Notes: generated by a model from the sequence alone, not told the origin. Shown: positions 1 through 7,366, counted from the first letter of the stretch. The stretch: 14,360 bases of DNA from Flavobacteriaceae bacterium (GCA_030834365.1 JAURFJ010000027.1:1-14360), one strand, 5' to 3'. Program-made: numbers and translations.

Positions 1-2
1 GC

Positions 3-962
3 AAGCCAACAAACGAACTTAAAATCGTTCAAGGTAACGCACTCGGAACCACCTATGCCGTCTCGATTTTCGAGAACGAACTAAATGGCGGTGACGTAGC
101 TCTGCGCAAGGCCTTTGACTCGCTGTTTGTTGCTGTTAATGCCTCTATGTCTACTTACCAAGCTGATTCAAGTATATCTCGAATCAATGCGGGAGACACT
201 ACGGTGGTGGTCGATGAACTGTTTGTGGAGGTGTTCTGGCTCTCTGAACGGGTTTATAGAGAATCTAAAGGCTACTTTGATCCTACTGTAGGTGTACTGG
301 TTAACGCTTGGGGATTTGGCCCTCAGGGGCCAAGCACTGATCAACCGACAAATTTAGATAGCTTGCTTCAATTGGTAGGCTTCGATAAAGTGTCTTTAGT
401 TAACCGTAAGATTCAATTGAGTCAGCCCGGCATTCAGTTTGATTTTAATGCCGTAGCCAAGGGATACACTCTAGACAAGATGTCAATGGTGCTCGAGGAG
501 CTTGGGGCCTCCAATTATTTGATTGAACTGGGCGGAGAGATTCTTGCCAAAGGTGAGAACAAACAAAAAGGTTCGCCTTGGCGAATTGGAATTGACGACC
601 CGCTGTCTCCAGAGTCGAATTCATTAACCAAGATTATTGGACTCTCTGATCAGGCTATGGCAACTTCGGGTAACTACCGAAAATATCGCATCGACCCGGA
701 TACCCAAAGCAAATACGTGCACACGATCAATCCCCTTAGCGGAATGGCCGAACCAACCAATGTGTTGTCGGCTAGTGTTATAGCGCCAACCTGTGCAGAG
801 GCTGATGCCTACGCGACGGCATTGATGGCGATGCCCCTAGAGATGAGCAAGACATTCTTAAAAGAGCGTCCCGAATTTTCGGCCTTCATCATCTTTGTAG
901 ATGAGTTTAACCAAACTCAGCAAATTTCTCAGGGGTACTTTGACCAAGCTAACGTCGAATAA
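3..962 (+). CDS. apbE: FAD:protein FMN transferase, ApbE family (5' partial)
   Basis: ApbE attaches FMN from FAD covalently to threonine (or serine) of target flavoproteins such as NqrB/NqrC and RnfG, outside the cytoplasmic membrane. The frame is open from base 3, and the residues before the ATG at 147 are already family-like (GNALGTTYAV, at about bases 36-65). That ATG (MSTYQADSSISRIN) is therefore internal, and the true start with its signal peptide or lipobox lies before the window. Further family motifs in order are FDFNAVAKGYTLDKM, ELGGEILAKG, ATSGNYRKY, VHTINPLSG and the metal-site region TCAEADAYATAL. Perhaps 20-30 N-terminal residues are missing, judged from the usual family length of about 330-340. 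The 3' end overlaps the convergent methyltransferase gene by 14 bases. In many Bacteroidota apbE sits next to the nqr operon, which might lie just upstream; that cannot be seen here. The family call is secure; the target protein is unknown. Confidence 0.93.
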   Translation, partial: KPTNELKIVQGNALGTTYAVSIFENELNGGDVALRKAFDSLFVAVNASMSTYQADSSISRINAGDTTVVVDELFVEVFWLSERVYRESKGYFDPTVGVLVNAWGFGPQGPSTDQPTNLDSLLQLVGFDKVSLVNRKIQLSQPGIQFDFNAVAKGYTLDKMSMVLEELGASNYLIELGGEILAKGENKQKGSPWRIGIDDPLSPESNSLTKIIGLSDQAMATSGNYRKYRIDPDTQSKYVHTINPLSGMAEPTNVLSASVIAPTCAEADAYATALMAMPLEMSKTFLKERPEFSAFIIFVDEFNQTQQISQGYFDQANVE

Positions 963-1731
963 TCGGAAGAATTTCATTGATATCGAGCACAAATCGCTCA
1001 ATTTCATTTTCAGTGAAAAGTTCAGAAACCCGCAGTGCTTCTGTCTTAAATCCAGCTTGTTCTAAGCGAGTGAAGTAATCTTTGCGCCCGTACCAACGCA
1101 CATGGTCGTATTGACCAAAATGTTTTTCACGCTCAGCAGTCGTTGTAATACTGGGGTCTTCATAGGTCTCAAGCAAGTCGGCTTTCATAGGTACCTGAAC
1201 GATTCCCCACCCCCCTGGCTTGAGTACCCGGTAGAGTTCTTTCATGGCCGCGAGATCTTCGGTGATATGCTCTAAAACGTGATTGCAGAACACCACATCA
1301 AATTGTTCATCTTCGAATGGAAGCGCCGTTAAATCGCCTTTAACTTCAGCCAGCGGAGAATTTTGATCAAAGCTGATCACCTCTAAATGAGATCGTTTTT
1401 TGAAGCGTTCGTAAAAGCACTGTTCAGGAGCCACGTGCAGCACACTCAGCCTTTTATTGGGGGTGCTCTCTAAAAACGAACTGTGCCTTTCAAGATAGAG
1501 CCAGAGCAAACGATGGCGCTCCAACGAAAGGGTAGAGGGTGAGAGCACATTTTGGCGTTGGCTGCGGTAGCCGTAGGGTAAAAATGTGCGAAAAGAGCGC
1601 TTGTCGATGGGGTCGGTGTAGCGGTTTCCCTTAAACAAGAGTGGTAGTAACGGTTGAGCAAAAAGGCTAATCCGGATGAGTAGGGGTCTAGGAATATAGG
1701 CTAGAGTGTAACTAAAGAGTTTGTTCAGCAT
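949..1731 (-). CDS. Class I SAM-dependent methyltransferase (Methyltransf_11-like)
   Basis: 260 residues, probably soluble. A basic and hydrophobic N-terminal stretch (about residues 1-60, including PRPLLIRISLFAQPLLPLLF) precedes a Rossmann methyltransferase core. In the core, residues 97-105 (VLHVAPEQC) occupy the position of motif I but lack its usual glycines. FDQNSP near 121-126 fits the acidic strand-2 end, and LPFEDEQFDVVFCNHVLEHI (138-157) and LYRVLKPGG (167-175) are typical of the Methyltransf_11 group. A FGQYDHVRWYG segment (205-215) follows, common in related proteins. The substrate is unknown; such proteins in Bacteroidota are annotated only generically. The ATG lies 5 bases after the map stop codon, so it is very likely the last gene of the gpmI-map transcript. 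Its 3' end overlaps apbE by 14 bases. The methyltransferase fold is confident; any specific reaction would be a guess. Confidence 0.85.
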   Translation of the reverse strand: MLNKLFSYTLAYIPRPLLIRISLFAQPLLPLLFKGNRYTDPIDKRSFRTFLPYGYRSQRQNVLSPSTLSLERHRLLWLYLERHSSFLESTPNKRLSVLHVAPEQCFYERFKKRSHLEVISFDQNSPLAEVKGDLTALPFEDEQFDVVFCNHVLEHITEDLAAMKELYRVLKPGGWGIVQVPMKADLLETYEDPSITTTAEREKHFGQYDHVRWYGRKDYFTRLEQAGFKTEALRVSELFTENEIERFVLDINEILPIIRR

Positions 1732-1736
1732 ACCGC

Positions 1737-2546
1737 CTAGAACTTAAAGGGCGCTTCTTCTTCTGAGTAAATTCCAAGCGCTTCGTAAATGAAATTAAAG
1801 GTTGAAAGTAGCTTGGGCTTTCCGTTTACTATGGCCACATTATGTTCGAAATGGGCACTAGGCATTCCGTCGGCTGTTTTAATGGTCCACCCGTCTTTGC
1901 CTTGAACGATGCGGTGGGTTCCTCGGTTAATCATAGGCTCAATGGCTACTACTAGCCCCTCTTTGAACTGCTTTCCTTGAGAGCGCCTTCCGTAGTTGGG
2001 CATTTCGGGGCCTTCATGAAGGCTTCTGCCCAGGCCATGTCCAACCAGTTCGCGCACGATACCATAGCCTTCGCGCTCATTGTGTTGTTGAATGGCGTAA
2101 CCTACGTCGCCCACGCGATTTGAGGCCTTTAATTGGGCGATTCCTACATATAGCGATTCTTTGGCGGTCTTGAGAAGCTTCTTTGTATCGGGATGCACCT
2201 CGCCCACTTCAAAGGTGTAAGCGTGATCACCGTAATATCCGTTCATGTAAACTCCGCAATCGATAGAGATAATGTCTCCGTCTTTTAGAGGGGTGTGATC
2301 GGGAATACCGTGAACCACTTGCTCATTTGGGCTCCAGTTCAAGGTGTTTGGAAAGTCGTACATGCCCAAAAATCCAGGCTCCCCTCCGTGGTCTCTGATG
2401 AAGGTCTCGGCTAGACGGTCTAATTCGAGCGGCATGGCTCCCGGAACCACTTCTTTAGCCAGCATTCCTAGGGTTTTAGAAACCAGTTGGGCACTCTGTT
2501 CAATCAGAGCAATCTCTTCGGCAGATTTTAAGACTATGGCACTCAT
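1737..2546 (-). CDS. map: Type I methionine aminopeptidase
   Basis: 269 residues, cytoplasmic. It removes the initiator methionine from nascent proteins with small second residues. All five metal ligands of the family can be placed: D96 (SIDCGVY), D107 (YYGDHAYTF), H170 (VGHGLGRSLHEGP), E203 (VAIEPMI) and E234 (HFEHNVAI). The substrate-site histidine is H79 (VVHGIP). The length suits a type I enzyme without the N-terminal zinc-binding extension found in some bacteria. The start codon shares one base with the gpmI stop (TAATG, around base 2546), so translational coupling with gpmI is likely. A methyltransferase gene follows 5 bases downstream. Nothing is unusual in the catalytic residues. An aminopeptidase P-type enzyme is the only alternative within the fold, and the compact length and motifs argue against it. 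Confidence 0.97.
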   Translation of the reverse strand: MSAIVLKSAEEIALIEQSAQLVSKTLGMLAKEVVPGAMPLELDRLAETFIRDHGGEPGFLGMYDFPNTLNWSPNEQVVHGIPDHTPLKDGDIISIDCGVYMNGYYGDHAYTFEVGEVHPDTKKLLKTAKESLYVGIAQLKASNRVGDVGYAIQQHNEREGYGIVRELVGHGLGRSLHEGPEMPNYGRRSQGKQFKEGLVVAIEPMINRGTHRIVQGKDGWTIKTADGMPSAHFEHNVAIVNGKPKLLSTFNFIYEALGIYSEEEAPFKF

Positions 2547-4063
2547 TAAATCAGCGAGTCTTGAGTCATGGCAGCCGGTTTATCTAATCCCATTAGCTTC
2601 AGTACGGTAGGAGCGATATCTCCGAGAACTCCATCACTCACCTTTTTTATTTCAGGATCAACTACAATAAACGGAACCGGGTTGGTGGTATGCGCTGTAT
2701 TCGGACTTTGATCGGGGTTTACCATCGTGTCACAGTTGCCATGATCGGCTATGATTAAGGTGGTGTATCCCGAATCTAGCGCCTGTGTAACTAGGTCATT
2801 GGCGCACTGATCTACCGTTTCACAGGCCTTGATGGCAGCCTCCATGCTTCCGGTGTGACCAACCATGTCTGGATTGGCAAAATTCAAGCACACAAAATCG
2901 TAGGTTGACGATTTTAGATGTGGCAACAGTTCATCTCTAAGCTCGTATGCGCTCATCTCGGGTTTCAGGTCGTAGGTGGCTACTTTAGGCGAAGGACACA
3001 TGATACGCGCTTCTCCTTCAAAAGGTTCCTCGCGGCCTCCATTAAAGAAGAAGGTTACGTGCGGGTATTTTTCGGTTTCGGCCATGCGCAACTGGGTTTT
3101 ACCCGCCTTTGAGATCGTCTCACCTAAAGTGTCACTTAGATTGTCTTTATCGAAAACCACATGTACGCCCTTAAACGAGCTATCGTAGTTGGTGAGAGTT
3201 ACATAATACAAATCGAGCGGATGCATCTGCTGCTCTTCTAAAGCACGTTGGGTCAGTGCCTCGGTAAGTTCGCGCCCTCTATCGGTTCTGAAATTAAAGA
3301 AGAGCACAACATCCTTAGGTTGAATAGTACCCACCGCTGTTTGATCGTCATTCACAGCAATGATCGGGTGAATAAATTCATCGGTAACACCATTCTCATA
3401 GGAGCTTTCGAGTTCATTTACGATGTACTTTGTTTGATTTCCGTGCCCGTGAACTAGGGCATCATAGGCAACCTTTACGCGCTCCCATCTCTTGTCGCGA
3501 TCCATGGCATAATACCTTCCGGTTACGCTCGCCAGTCGCGTTTTGCCCTTTTCGATAAATTCTAACAGATCTGAGATAAAGCCTGAGCCGCTTTTAGGGT
3601 CGACATCTCTTCCGTCAGTAAAAGCGTGTATGAGGGTGTTCGGGTGATCGTTTTTCTCGCAAACCGTGATTAAGGCCTTCAGGTGATCGATGTGTGAATG
3701 CACACCCCCGTCACTGCACAAACCAAGTAGGTGAACATTTACCTGTTCTTTCTGCGCATATTCAAGGGCTTTTCGTATAACTTCTTCTTGGCCTAGCGTG
3801 TCATCGCTTACTGCCTTATTGATCCGCGCTAGATCTTGATACACGATGCGTCCGGCCCCAAGATTCATATGCCCAACTTCACTATTTCCCATTTGGCCGT
3901 CAGGAAGCCCAACATTCATGCCGTGGGTAAGCAACTTGCCGTTAGCGTACTGGGTATAGAGGCTGTCTATAAAGGGTGTATGTGCCTGATCTATAGCAGA
4001 GACTTTAGGATCGGGCGACATGCCCCATCCGTCTAGGATCATAAGAAGTACCTTTTTATTCAT
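2546..4063 (-). CDS. gpmI: 2,3-bisphosphoglycerate-independent phosphoglycerate mutase
   Basis: 505 residues, close to the usual 510. A cytoplasmic glycolytic and gluconeogenic enzyme that interconverts 3- and 2-phosphoglycerate through a phosphoserine intermediate and two Mn2+ ions. Visible features: first metal-binding motif MILDGWG (D11), catalytic S61 in GQMGNSEVGHMNLGAGR, then DGRDVDP, GRYYAMDRDKRWERV, the C-terminal metal-binding IADHGNCDTM, and TAHTTNPVPF. The protein starts MNKKVLLMILDGWG, which places the first motif at the normal distance from the N-terminus and fixes the ATG at 4063. A perfect Bacteroidota -7 box lies 22 bases upstream of the start, so gpmI probably has its own promoter even though the M15 peptidase gene ends only 36 bases upstream. 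The stop codon overlaps the map start by one base. Identification is essentially certain. Confidence 0.98.
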   Translation of the reverse strand: MNKKVLLMILDGWGMSPDPKVSAIDQAHTPFIDSLYTQYANGKLLTHGMNVGLPDGQMGNSEVGHMNLGAGRIVYQDLARINKAVSDDTLGQEEVIRKALEYAQKEQVNVHLLGLCSDGGVHSHIDHLKALITVCEKNDHPNTLIHAFTDGRDVDPKSGSGFISDLLEFIEKGKTRLASVTGRYYAMDRDKRWERVKVAYDALVHGHGNQTKYIVNELESSYENGVTDEFIHPIIAVNDDQTAVGTIQPKDVVLFFNFRTDRGRELTEALTQRALEEQQMHPLDLYYVTLTNYDSSFKGVHVVFDKDNLSDTLGETISKAGKTQLRMAETEKYPHVTFFFNGGREEPFEGEARIMCPSPKVATYDLKPEMSAYELRDELLPHLKSSTYDFVCLNFANPDMVGHTGSMEAAIKACETVDQCANDLVTQALDSGYTTLIIADHGNCDTMVNPDQSPNTAHTTNPVPFIVVDPEIKKVSDGVLGDIAPTVLKLMGLDKPAAMTQDSLI

Positions 4064-4085
4064 TGGATTAGGATTGACGACCCTG

Positions 4086-4093
4086 CAAATTTA
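4086..4093 (-). promoter_or_regulatory. Predicted -7 promoter element for gpmI-map-methyltransferase
   Basis: Read on the minus strand this is TAAATTTG, an exact match to the Bacteroidota -7 consensus TAnnTTTG, followed by CA as is frequent. It lies in the 36-base gap between the M15 peptidase stop and the gpmI ATG. Transcription would begin about 4-7 bases downstream, giving a leader of roughly 15-18 bases. I see no clear TTG/TTTG -33 element at the usual 19-21 base spacing, so the prediction rests on the -7 match and its position. Confidence 0.5.
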
Positions 4094-4099
4094 AAACTA

Positions 4100-4834
4100 T
4101 TAAGGCAGAAGGGCCTCGTTAATGCCCAATACGTGCTCATTTAAATAACGATCTATGCGCTCTGGGGTTAAAAAAGAAAAGCCCTCGACTTGTTGCTCCA
4201 AGGCCAATTTGACGACCTCTTTTTTGAGGTAATGTTTGAGCAGGGGCACCGATTCAGGGGCATAACTTAGGTGCCAAGGCTCGTATTTAAAACCTTTTCG
4301 ACTGGGATTATCGGTATAGACCAGGTAGAAGTCAAAATCGGAGGCGTTAGTGTCTAACCATTCTTTAAGCTCAAAGAAAGCACCCTTTGGTGCAAAATGT
4401 TCGGCGAGTAACGAATCGCCCTCAATGGGCTTGCCAGCTTGAATGATATCTATGTCAGTTGCCCAGTGGTGACGTGATGTTCCAGGAATGGTCGAATACT
4501 CAATAATCCGTTCGATGGCCTGTTCCCCTGTGTCTCCTTCTTTTGTAAAGGCGTTGAACTTACGCTCAAAGATGCGTTTCTGATCGCGGTAAGAACGGTA
4601 ACTGGAGACCGTTTTTATGAGTATACCATCGTTCCATGCGGCCATTTTCATTTTGTTAAAGGCCTTGTAGGCTCTTCTGCTGAGTTGGGTGTTCTCTTGT
4701 CCGAATAGTTTAGGCGCATCTAACCCCATAAGACGTTCAATACTGTATCTTTTAGCTAAGTCGGCATCGAATTGCGGAACCACAAGTGCCGCCAAACCCA
4801 AGCTTTGCAACTTTAAATAGTCTCGTCTATGCAT
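4100..4834 (-). CDS. M15-family D,D-carboxypeptidase-like metallopeptidase with Tat-like signal
   Basis: 244 residues from the ATG at 4834. An in-frame TTG six bases upstream would add only two residues and is less likely. M15B/VanY-type enzymes use one zinc to remove the terminal D-Ala of peptidoglycan stem peptides in the periplasm. Conserved residues seen: VSSYRSYRDQ (76-85, substrate-binding YRS), SRHHWATDID (120-129) giving zinc ligands H122 and D129 with the usual x6 spacing, and YEPWHLSY (184-191) giving catalytic E185 and third ligand H188. The N-terminus MHRRDYLKLQ followed by SLGLAALVVP resembles a twin-arginine signal (RRxFLK), although the hydrophobic part is short. The start overlaps the GNAT stop codon by 8 bases (ATGCATAG), suggesting coupling. 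The family is confident; Tat export and exact substrate (D,D- versus L,D-peptide) are inference. Confidence 0.88.
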   Translation of the reverse strand: MHRRDYLKLQSLGLAALVVPQFDADLAKRYSIERLMGLDAPKLFGQENTQLSRRAYKAFNKMKMAAWNDGILIKTVSSYRSYRDQKRIFERKFNAFTKEGDTGEQAIERIIEYSTIPGTSRHHWATDIDIIQAGKPIEGDSLLAEHFAPKGAFFELKEWLDTNASDFDFYLVYTDNPSRKGFKYEPWHLSYAPESVPLLKHYLKKEVVKLALEQQVEGFSFLTPERIDRYLNEHVLGINEALLP

Positions 4835-5282
4835 ACGCAATGAGCTTTTTGAACATAAAGTAATGGGTACCTACTCCTTCGATTTCATAGGGTGCTCCTT
4901 TTTTTAGGTAGCCGTTTCGTTCGTAAAATGCCACCGCTCTAATTCGAGCATTAAACCACAAAGTGTTTGTGCCTATTGAGCGCGCATGTTTTTCTGCTGC
5001 TCGAAGCAATTGGGCTCCGACCCCTTTACTTCGATACTCAGGCAGTACAGCCATTCCCCTCAGTTGCATCATAGGATTCGTCTGCCCTTCGAGCCTAGTG
5101 GTTTGATTAGCTACTAGGCTGGCACATCCGATGAGCCGATTATTCTCGAAGGCGCCAAAATGTACCGTATGCTCGGCATAATCTCCATCGAAAATACTGG
5201 CCTCTACGGGTAGGCCTTGTCTTAATACCGCCTGCCGAATGGGTATTAATTCATGCGGCTTGATTTCGCTAATATCCGCCAT
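4827..5282 (-). CDS. GNAT-family N-acetyltransferase
   Basis: 151 residues from the ATG at 5282. An upstream in-frame TTG at 5324 would add 14 residues but would place the coding sequence over the presumed divergent promoter, and GNAT proteins of this type normally begin close to the first strand (here MADISEIKPHELIPIRQAVL). The acetyl-CoA pyrophosphate-binding motif A is clear: LRGMAVLPEYRSKGVGAQLL (74-93) with RSKGVGA at 84-90. The C-terminal part contains AFYERNGYLKKG, typical of motif B. The acceptor substrate cannot be read from sequence. It is the first gene of a leftward run and overlaps the M15 peptidase gene by 8 bases. It diverges from the secreted-protein operon starting at 5328, with only 45 bases between start codons. 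Confidence 0.87.
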   Translation of the reverse strand: MADISEIKPHELIPIRQAVLRQGLPVEASIFDGDYAEHTVHFGAFENNRLIGCASLVANQTTRLEGQTNPMMQLRGMAVLPEYRSKGVGAQLLRAAEKHARSIGTNTLWFNARIRAVAFYERNGYLKKGAPYEIEGVGTHYFMFKKLIAYA

Positions 5283-5300
5283 ATACTGATCGCTTTGTAG

Positions 5301-5308
5301 TAAATTTA
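5301..5308. promoter_or_regulatory. Possible shared divergent -7 element (palindrome TAAATTTA)
   Basis: TAAATTTA lies midway between the divergent start codons at 5282 (minus) and 5328 (plus). It is its own reverse complement and matches TAnnTTTG at all but the final base on both strands. It could serve as the -7 element for either or both operons, about 18-20 bases before each ATG. No convincing -33 TTTG at normal spacing is visible on either strand, so this is tentative. Confidence 0.3.
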
Positions 5309-5327
5309 TTGCAAGTAAGCGCAACGC

Positions 5328-6062
5328 ATGAAAAATACGCTCTTTTTTGTAGTTCTATGGATAAGCCTAAGTGCATTTTCTCAGGCCCAATTAGTCAGGC
5401 TCAAGGGACAGGTGCTTTACCGAAATAGCTTTGTTTCAGACGAAGCAGTCGTCAATTCCACTAGAGAAATCAGTACCATTACTGACGAAAATGGAGCCTT
5501 TAGCATTGAAGTAGCGGTCGGAGATGAACTGGTGTTCACTGCGGTTAACTTTCAGCTTGAAGTGATTAAGATCACCGAAGATATTTTGAAAAACGGCCGT
5601 TTGGTGGTTGAGGTGACCGAAAAAGTGAGGCAATTAGACGAGGTGGTGTTGACTCCTGACAATCAAGAAGCCTTCATTGAACTTAAAAACGAAGAGTTTA
5701 AAGGCTTTGAATACGCGATAGATCGAGCCTCAGCAGTAGATAATATTGCGTTGTCACCTGCCGTTCGAGGCATGCAAGACGGCCTCAATGTGGTATCTGT
5801 CTTTAAACTCCTAAAGTCTTTGTTGGCTTCAAAGGATCAGCAAGACGGTCCGAGCATTAAGTTGTCTGAGGCACTGGCAAAGGTGTATGACGAGCGTTTC
5901 TTTATAGAGGATTTGCGATTACAGCGCGCCCAAATACCTGATTTCTTAGCCTACTGTGACGAACGCGTACCTACCTTTCAGTTGCTGCGAAAAGAAAATG
6001 AATTTGAGCTACTAGAGTTCTTGGTGACCACCGCAGAAGCCTTTAAAGAAGAAATGAAGTGA
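5328..6062 (+). CDS. Secreted protein with CarboxypepD_reg-like domain (paralogue 1)
   Basis: 244 residues. A signal peptide (MKNTLFFVVLWISLSAFSQA, cleavage near residue 20) is followed by a carboxypeptidase-regulatory-like beta-sandwich at about residues 24-108. The pattern is LKGQVLYRN, then STITDENGAFSIEVAVGDEL, then TAVNFQ, ending RQLDEVVLTP, as in the N-terminal domain of Bacteroidota SusC proteins. Here there is no TonB-dependent barrel behind it. The rest is mostly helical, with a C-terminal segment (about 185-243, VYDERFFIEDL to AEAFKEEM) that resembles the C-terminus of the next protein. No catalytic motif is seen; a binding or structural role in the periplasm or outer membrane is likely but unproven. 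The ATG at 5328 gives the signal peptide directly. The stop overlaps the next start by 4 bases (GTGA). Confidence 0.82.
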   Translation: MKNTLFFVVLWISLSAFSQAQLVRLKGQVLYRNSFVSDEAVVNSTREISTITDENGAFSIEVAVGDELVFTAVNFQLEVIKITEDILKNGRLVVEVTEKVRQLDEVVLTPDNQEAFIELKNEEFKGFEYAIDRASAVDNIALSPAVRGMQDGLNVVSVFKLLKSLLASKDQQDGPSIKLSEALAKVYDERFFIEDLRLQRAQIPDFLAYCDERVPTFQLLRKENEFELLEFLVTTAEAFKEEMK

Positions 6063-6826
6063 AGCTATACTGCTTTGTACTCTTTTTCTTTTTAACGGTT
6101 TTTGGTGTCTTTGCCCAAAACCAAAAGCGCTTGTTAGGCTCGGTAAGCGTCGAAGACGTTGAGCTTTCCAATATCACAGTGCAAAATCTAAGTAAAAAAT
6201 CGGGGGTGGTTACCGATCAGTTCGGCGATTTTGAACTGCTGGTAAGCATTGGAGACACATTGCGGATTACATCGGTGCAGATTAAGCCAAAAATGATTGT
6301 GGTTGATGCCGATGTCTTTAGAGCCACACGTTTGCGGATTCCTTTAGAACCCTTTGTGAATGAGCTCGATGGGGTGACCCTAAATCCATATGGATTGAGC
6401 CGAGCGCTTACCGAAGACCTAGGTCGATTGACCGTCGACAAACAGCTTGATGCGGAGCAACTTGGGCTACCAAATGCAGATGCTCCACAGCTTACACAGA
6501 GCCAAAGACTGCTTTACGAGGCAACTTCAGGCGGCGGATTTATTCCGCTGAATCCGCTATTGAATGCCCTTACAGGAAGGACCAAAATGCTTAAAAATAG
6601 AATAGCCCTAGAGGCCAAAAATAATGCCATTGACCAAGTGGTCAAGCGCTACGAAAAACCGCTTTTTGAAGATTACTTAGCGCTTAATACTACTCAGATA
6701 CTGCGTTTTTTGTATTTCATTGAAACCGATACTACCTACACCCAGTTATTGGCGTTAAGGGACGAGCTTAAATTTTTAGAGTTCATGAAAAAGAAGAGTC
6801 AAGAATTTAAACAATTAGAAGAATGA
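6059..6826 (+). CDS. Secreted protein with CarboxypepD_reg-like domain (paralogue 2)
   Basis: 255 residues, starting at a GTG that overlaps the preceding TGA (GTGA). This start yields a good signal peptide (MKLYCFVLFFFLTVFGVFAQ, cleavage after A19). A regulatory-like beta-sandwich follows at about 23-108 (RLLGSVSVEDVELSNITVQN, SGVVTDQFGDFELLVSIGDTL, NELDGVTLNPYGL), built like that of the upstream gene. The middle part is distinctive: LTEDLGRLTVDKQLDAEQLG, then a glycine/proline-rich GGGFIPLNPLLNALTGRTK (about 158-176). The C-terminal 60 residues (RYEKPLFEDYLALN to SQEFKQLE) parallel those of the upstream protein. No enzyme motif and no barrel domain are visible, so the function is unknown. 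The stop overlaps the next start as ATGA, so the three genes are probably translated as a coupled unit. Confidence 0.82.
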   Translation: MKLYCFVLFFFLTVFGVFAQNQKRLLGSVSVEDVELSNITVQNLSKKSGVVTDQFGDFELLVSIGDTLRITSVQIKPKMIVVDADVFRATRLRIPLEPFVNELDGVTLNPYGLSRALTEDLGRLTVDKQLDAEQLGLPNADAPQLTQSQRLLYEATSGGGFIPLNPLLNALTGRTKMLKNRIALEAKNNAIDQVVKRYEKPLFEDYLALNTTQILRFLYFIETDTTYTQLLALRDELKFLEFMKKKSQEFKQLEE

Positions 6827-7359
6827 TCTCCTTACTAAACACCTTATCGGTTCTTTTTGTCGCGCTTTCGTTTAGTGTAACTAGCACTGCTGATCATGCG
6901 CAACATAAGTTTTACCTCAGCGTATCTAAATTAAACTACAACCAAAGTGAAGAGGCCTTTCAACTGGTATCACGCGTCTTTATAGATGACCTTGAGCTGG
7001 CCTTGAAGAACCGTTATGGAGTCGCATTGGGATTAGATACCGAGGCTGAGCAAAAAGTTTTGGCCCAATCCACTATTGATCGCTATTTGAATAGTATGCT
7101 TAGTTTACGGCTAAACGATCAAGAGGTTGCTCTTGATTTTGTGGGGTATACGTACGAGGCTGATCAGATACTGTTGCTAGTCGAGTTTAAGCGGCCAGAC
7201 ACATCACCTATAGCCCGAGTTGAATTTCGCAACAGGCTATTGACAGATGTCTTTGACGAACAACAAAACCTAGTTCACCTCAATGTGCTTAACCTCAAAA
7301 AAAGCAAGGTGTTGTCTAGAGAACAAGACACCTTCGAATGGGATCTTTCTCAGCGGTAA
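6823..7359 (+). CDS. DUF6702 family exported protein
   Basis: 178 residues with an N-terminal hydrophobic signal (about 1-23, MISLLNTLSVLFVALSFSVT). Mature-region motifs I associate with the Bacteroidota family DUF6702 are HKFYLSVSKLNYN (28-40), RVFIDDLELALKNRYG (51-66), IDRYLNSMLSLRLND (85-99) and the C-terminal VFDEQQNLVHLNVLNL (143-158). No catalytic motif is recognisable. The start overlaps the previous stop (ATGA) and the M1 metallopeptidase begins 64 bases downstream, which suggests a shared envelope role. The family name is from memory of sequence pattern and was not checked against a profile. If it is wrong, the description as a small exported Bacteroidota protein of unknown function still stands. 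Confidence 0.78.
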   Translation: MISLLNTLSVLFVALSFSVTSTADHAQHKFYLSVSKLNYNQSEEAFQLVSRVFIDDLELALKNRYGVALGLDTEAEQKVLAQSTIDRYLNSMLSLRLNDQEVALDFVGYTYEADQILLLVEFKRPDTSPIARVEFRNRLLTDVFDEQQNLVHLNVLNLKKSKVLSREQDTFEWDLSQR

Positions 7360-7366
7360 GCCAAAC

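Noticed and set aside
147..149. ATG as the apbE start codon
   Set aside because: The frame is open upstream to base 3 and encodes the conserved GNALGTTYAV region, so this methionine is internal and the gene is cut by the window edge.
5322..5324. TTG start for the GNAT acetyltransferase, adding 14 residues
   Set aside because: The extension covers the divergent promoter region and does not resemble a GNAT N-terminus; the ATG at 5282 fits better.
5328..6826. Possibility that the CarboxypepD_reg-like genes are truncated SusC/TonB-dependent receptors
   Set aside because: Both are complete genes with signal peptide, stop codon and coupled overlaps. Neither has a plug or barrel remnant, and their C-terminal segments match each other.
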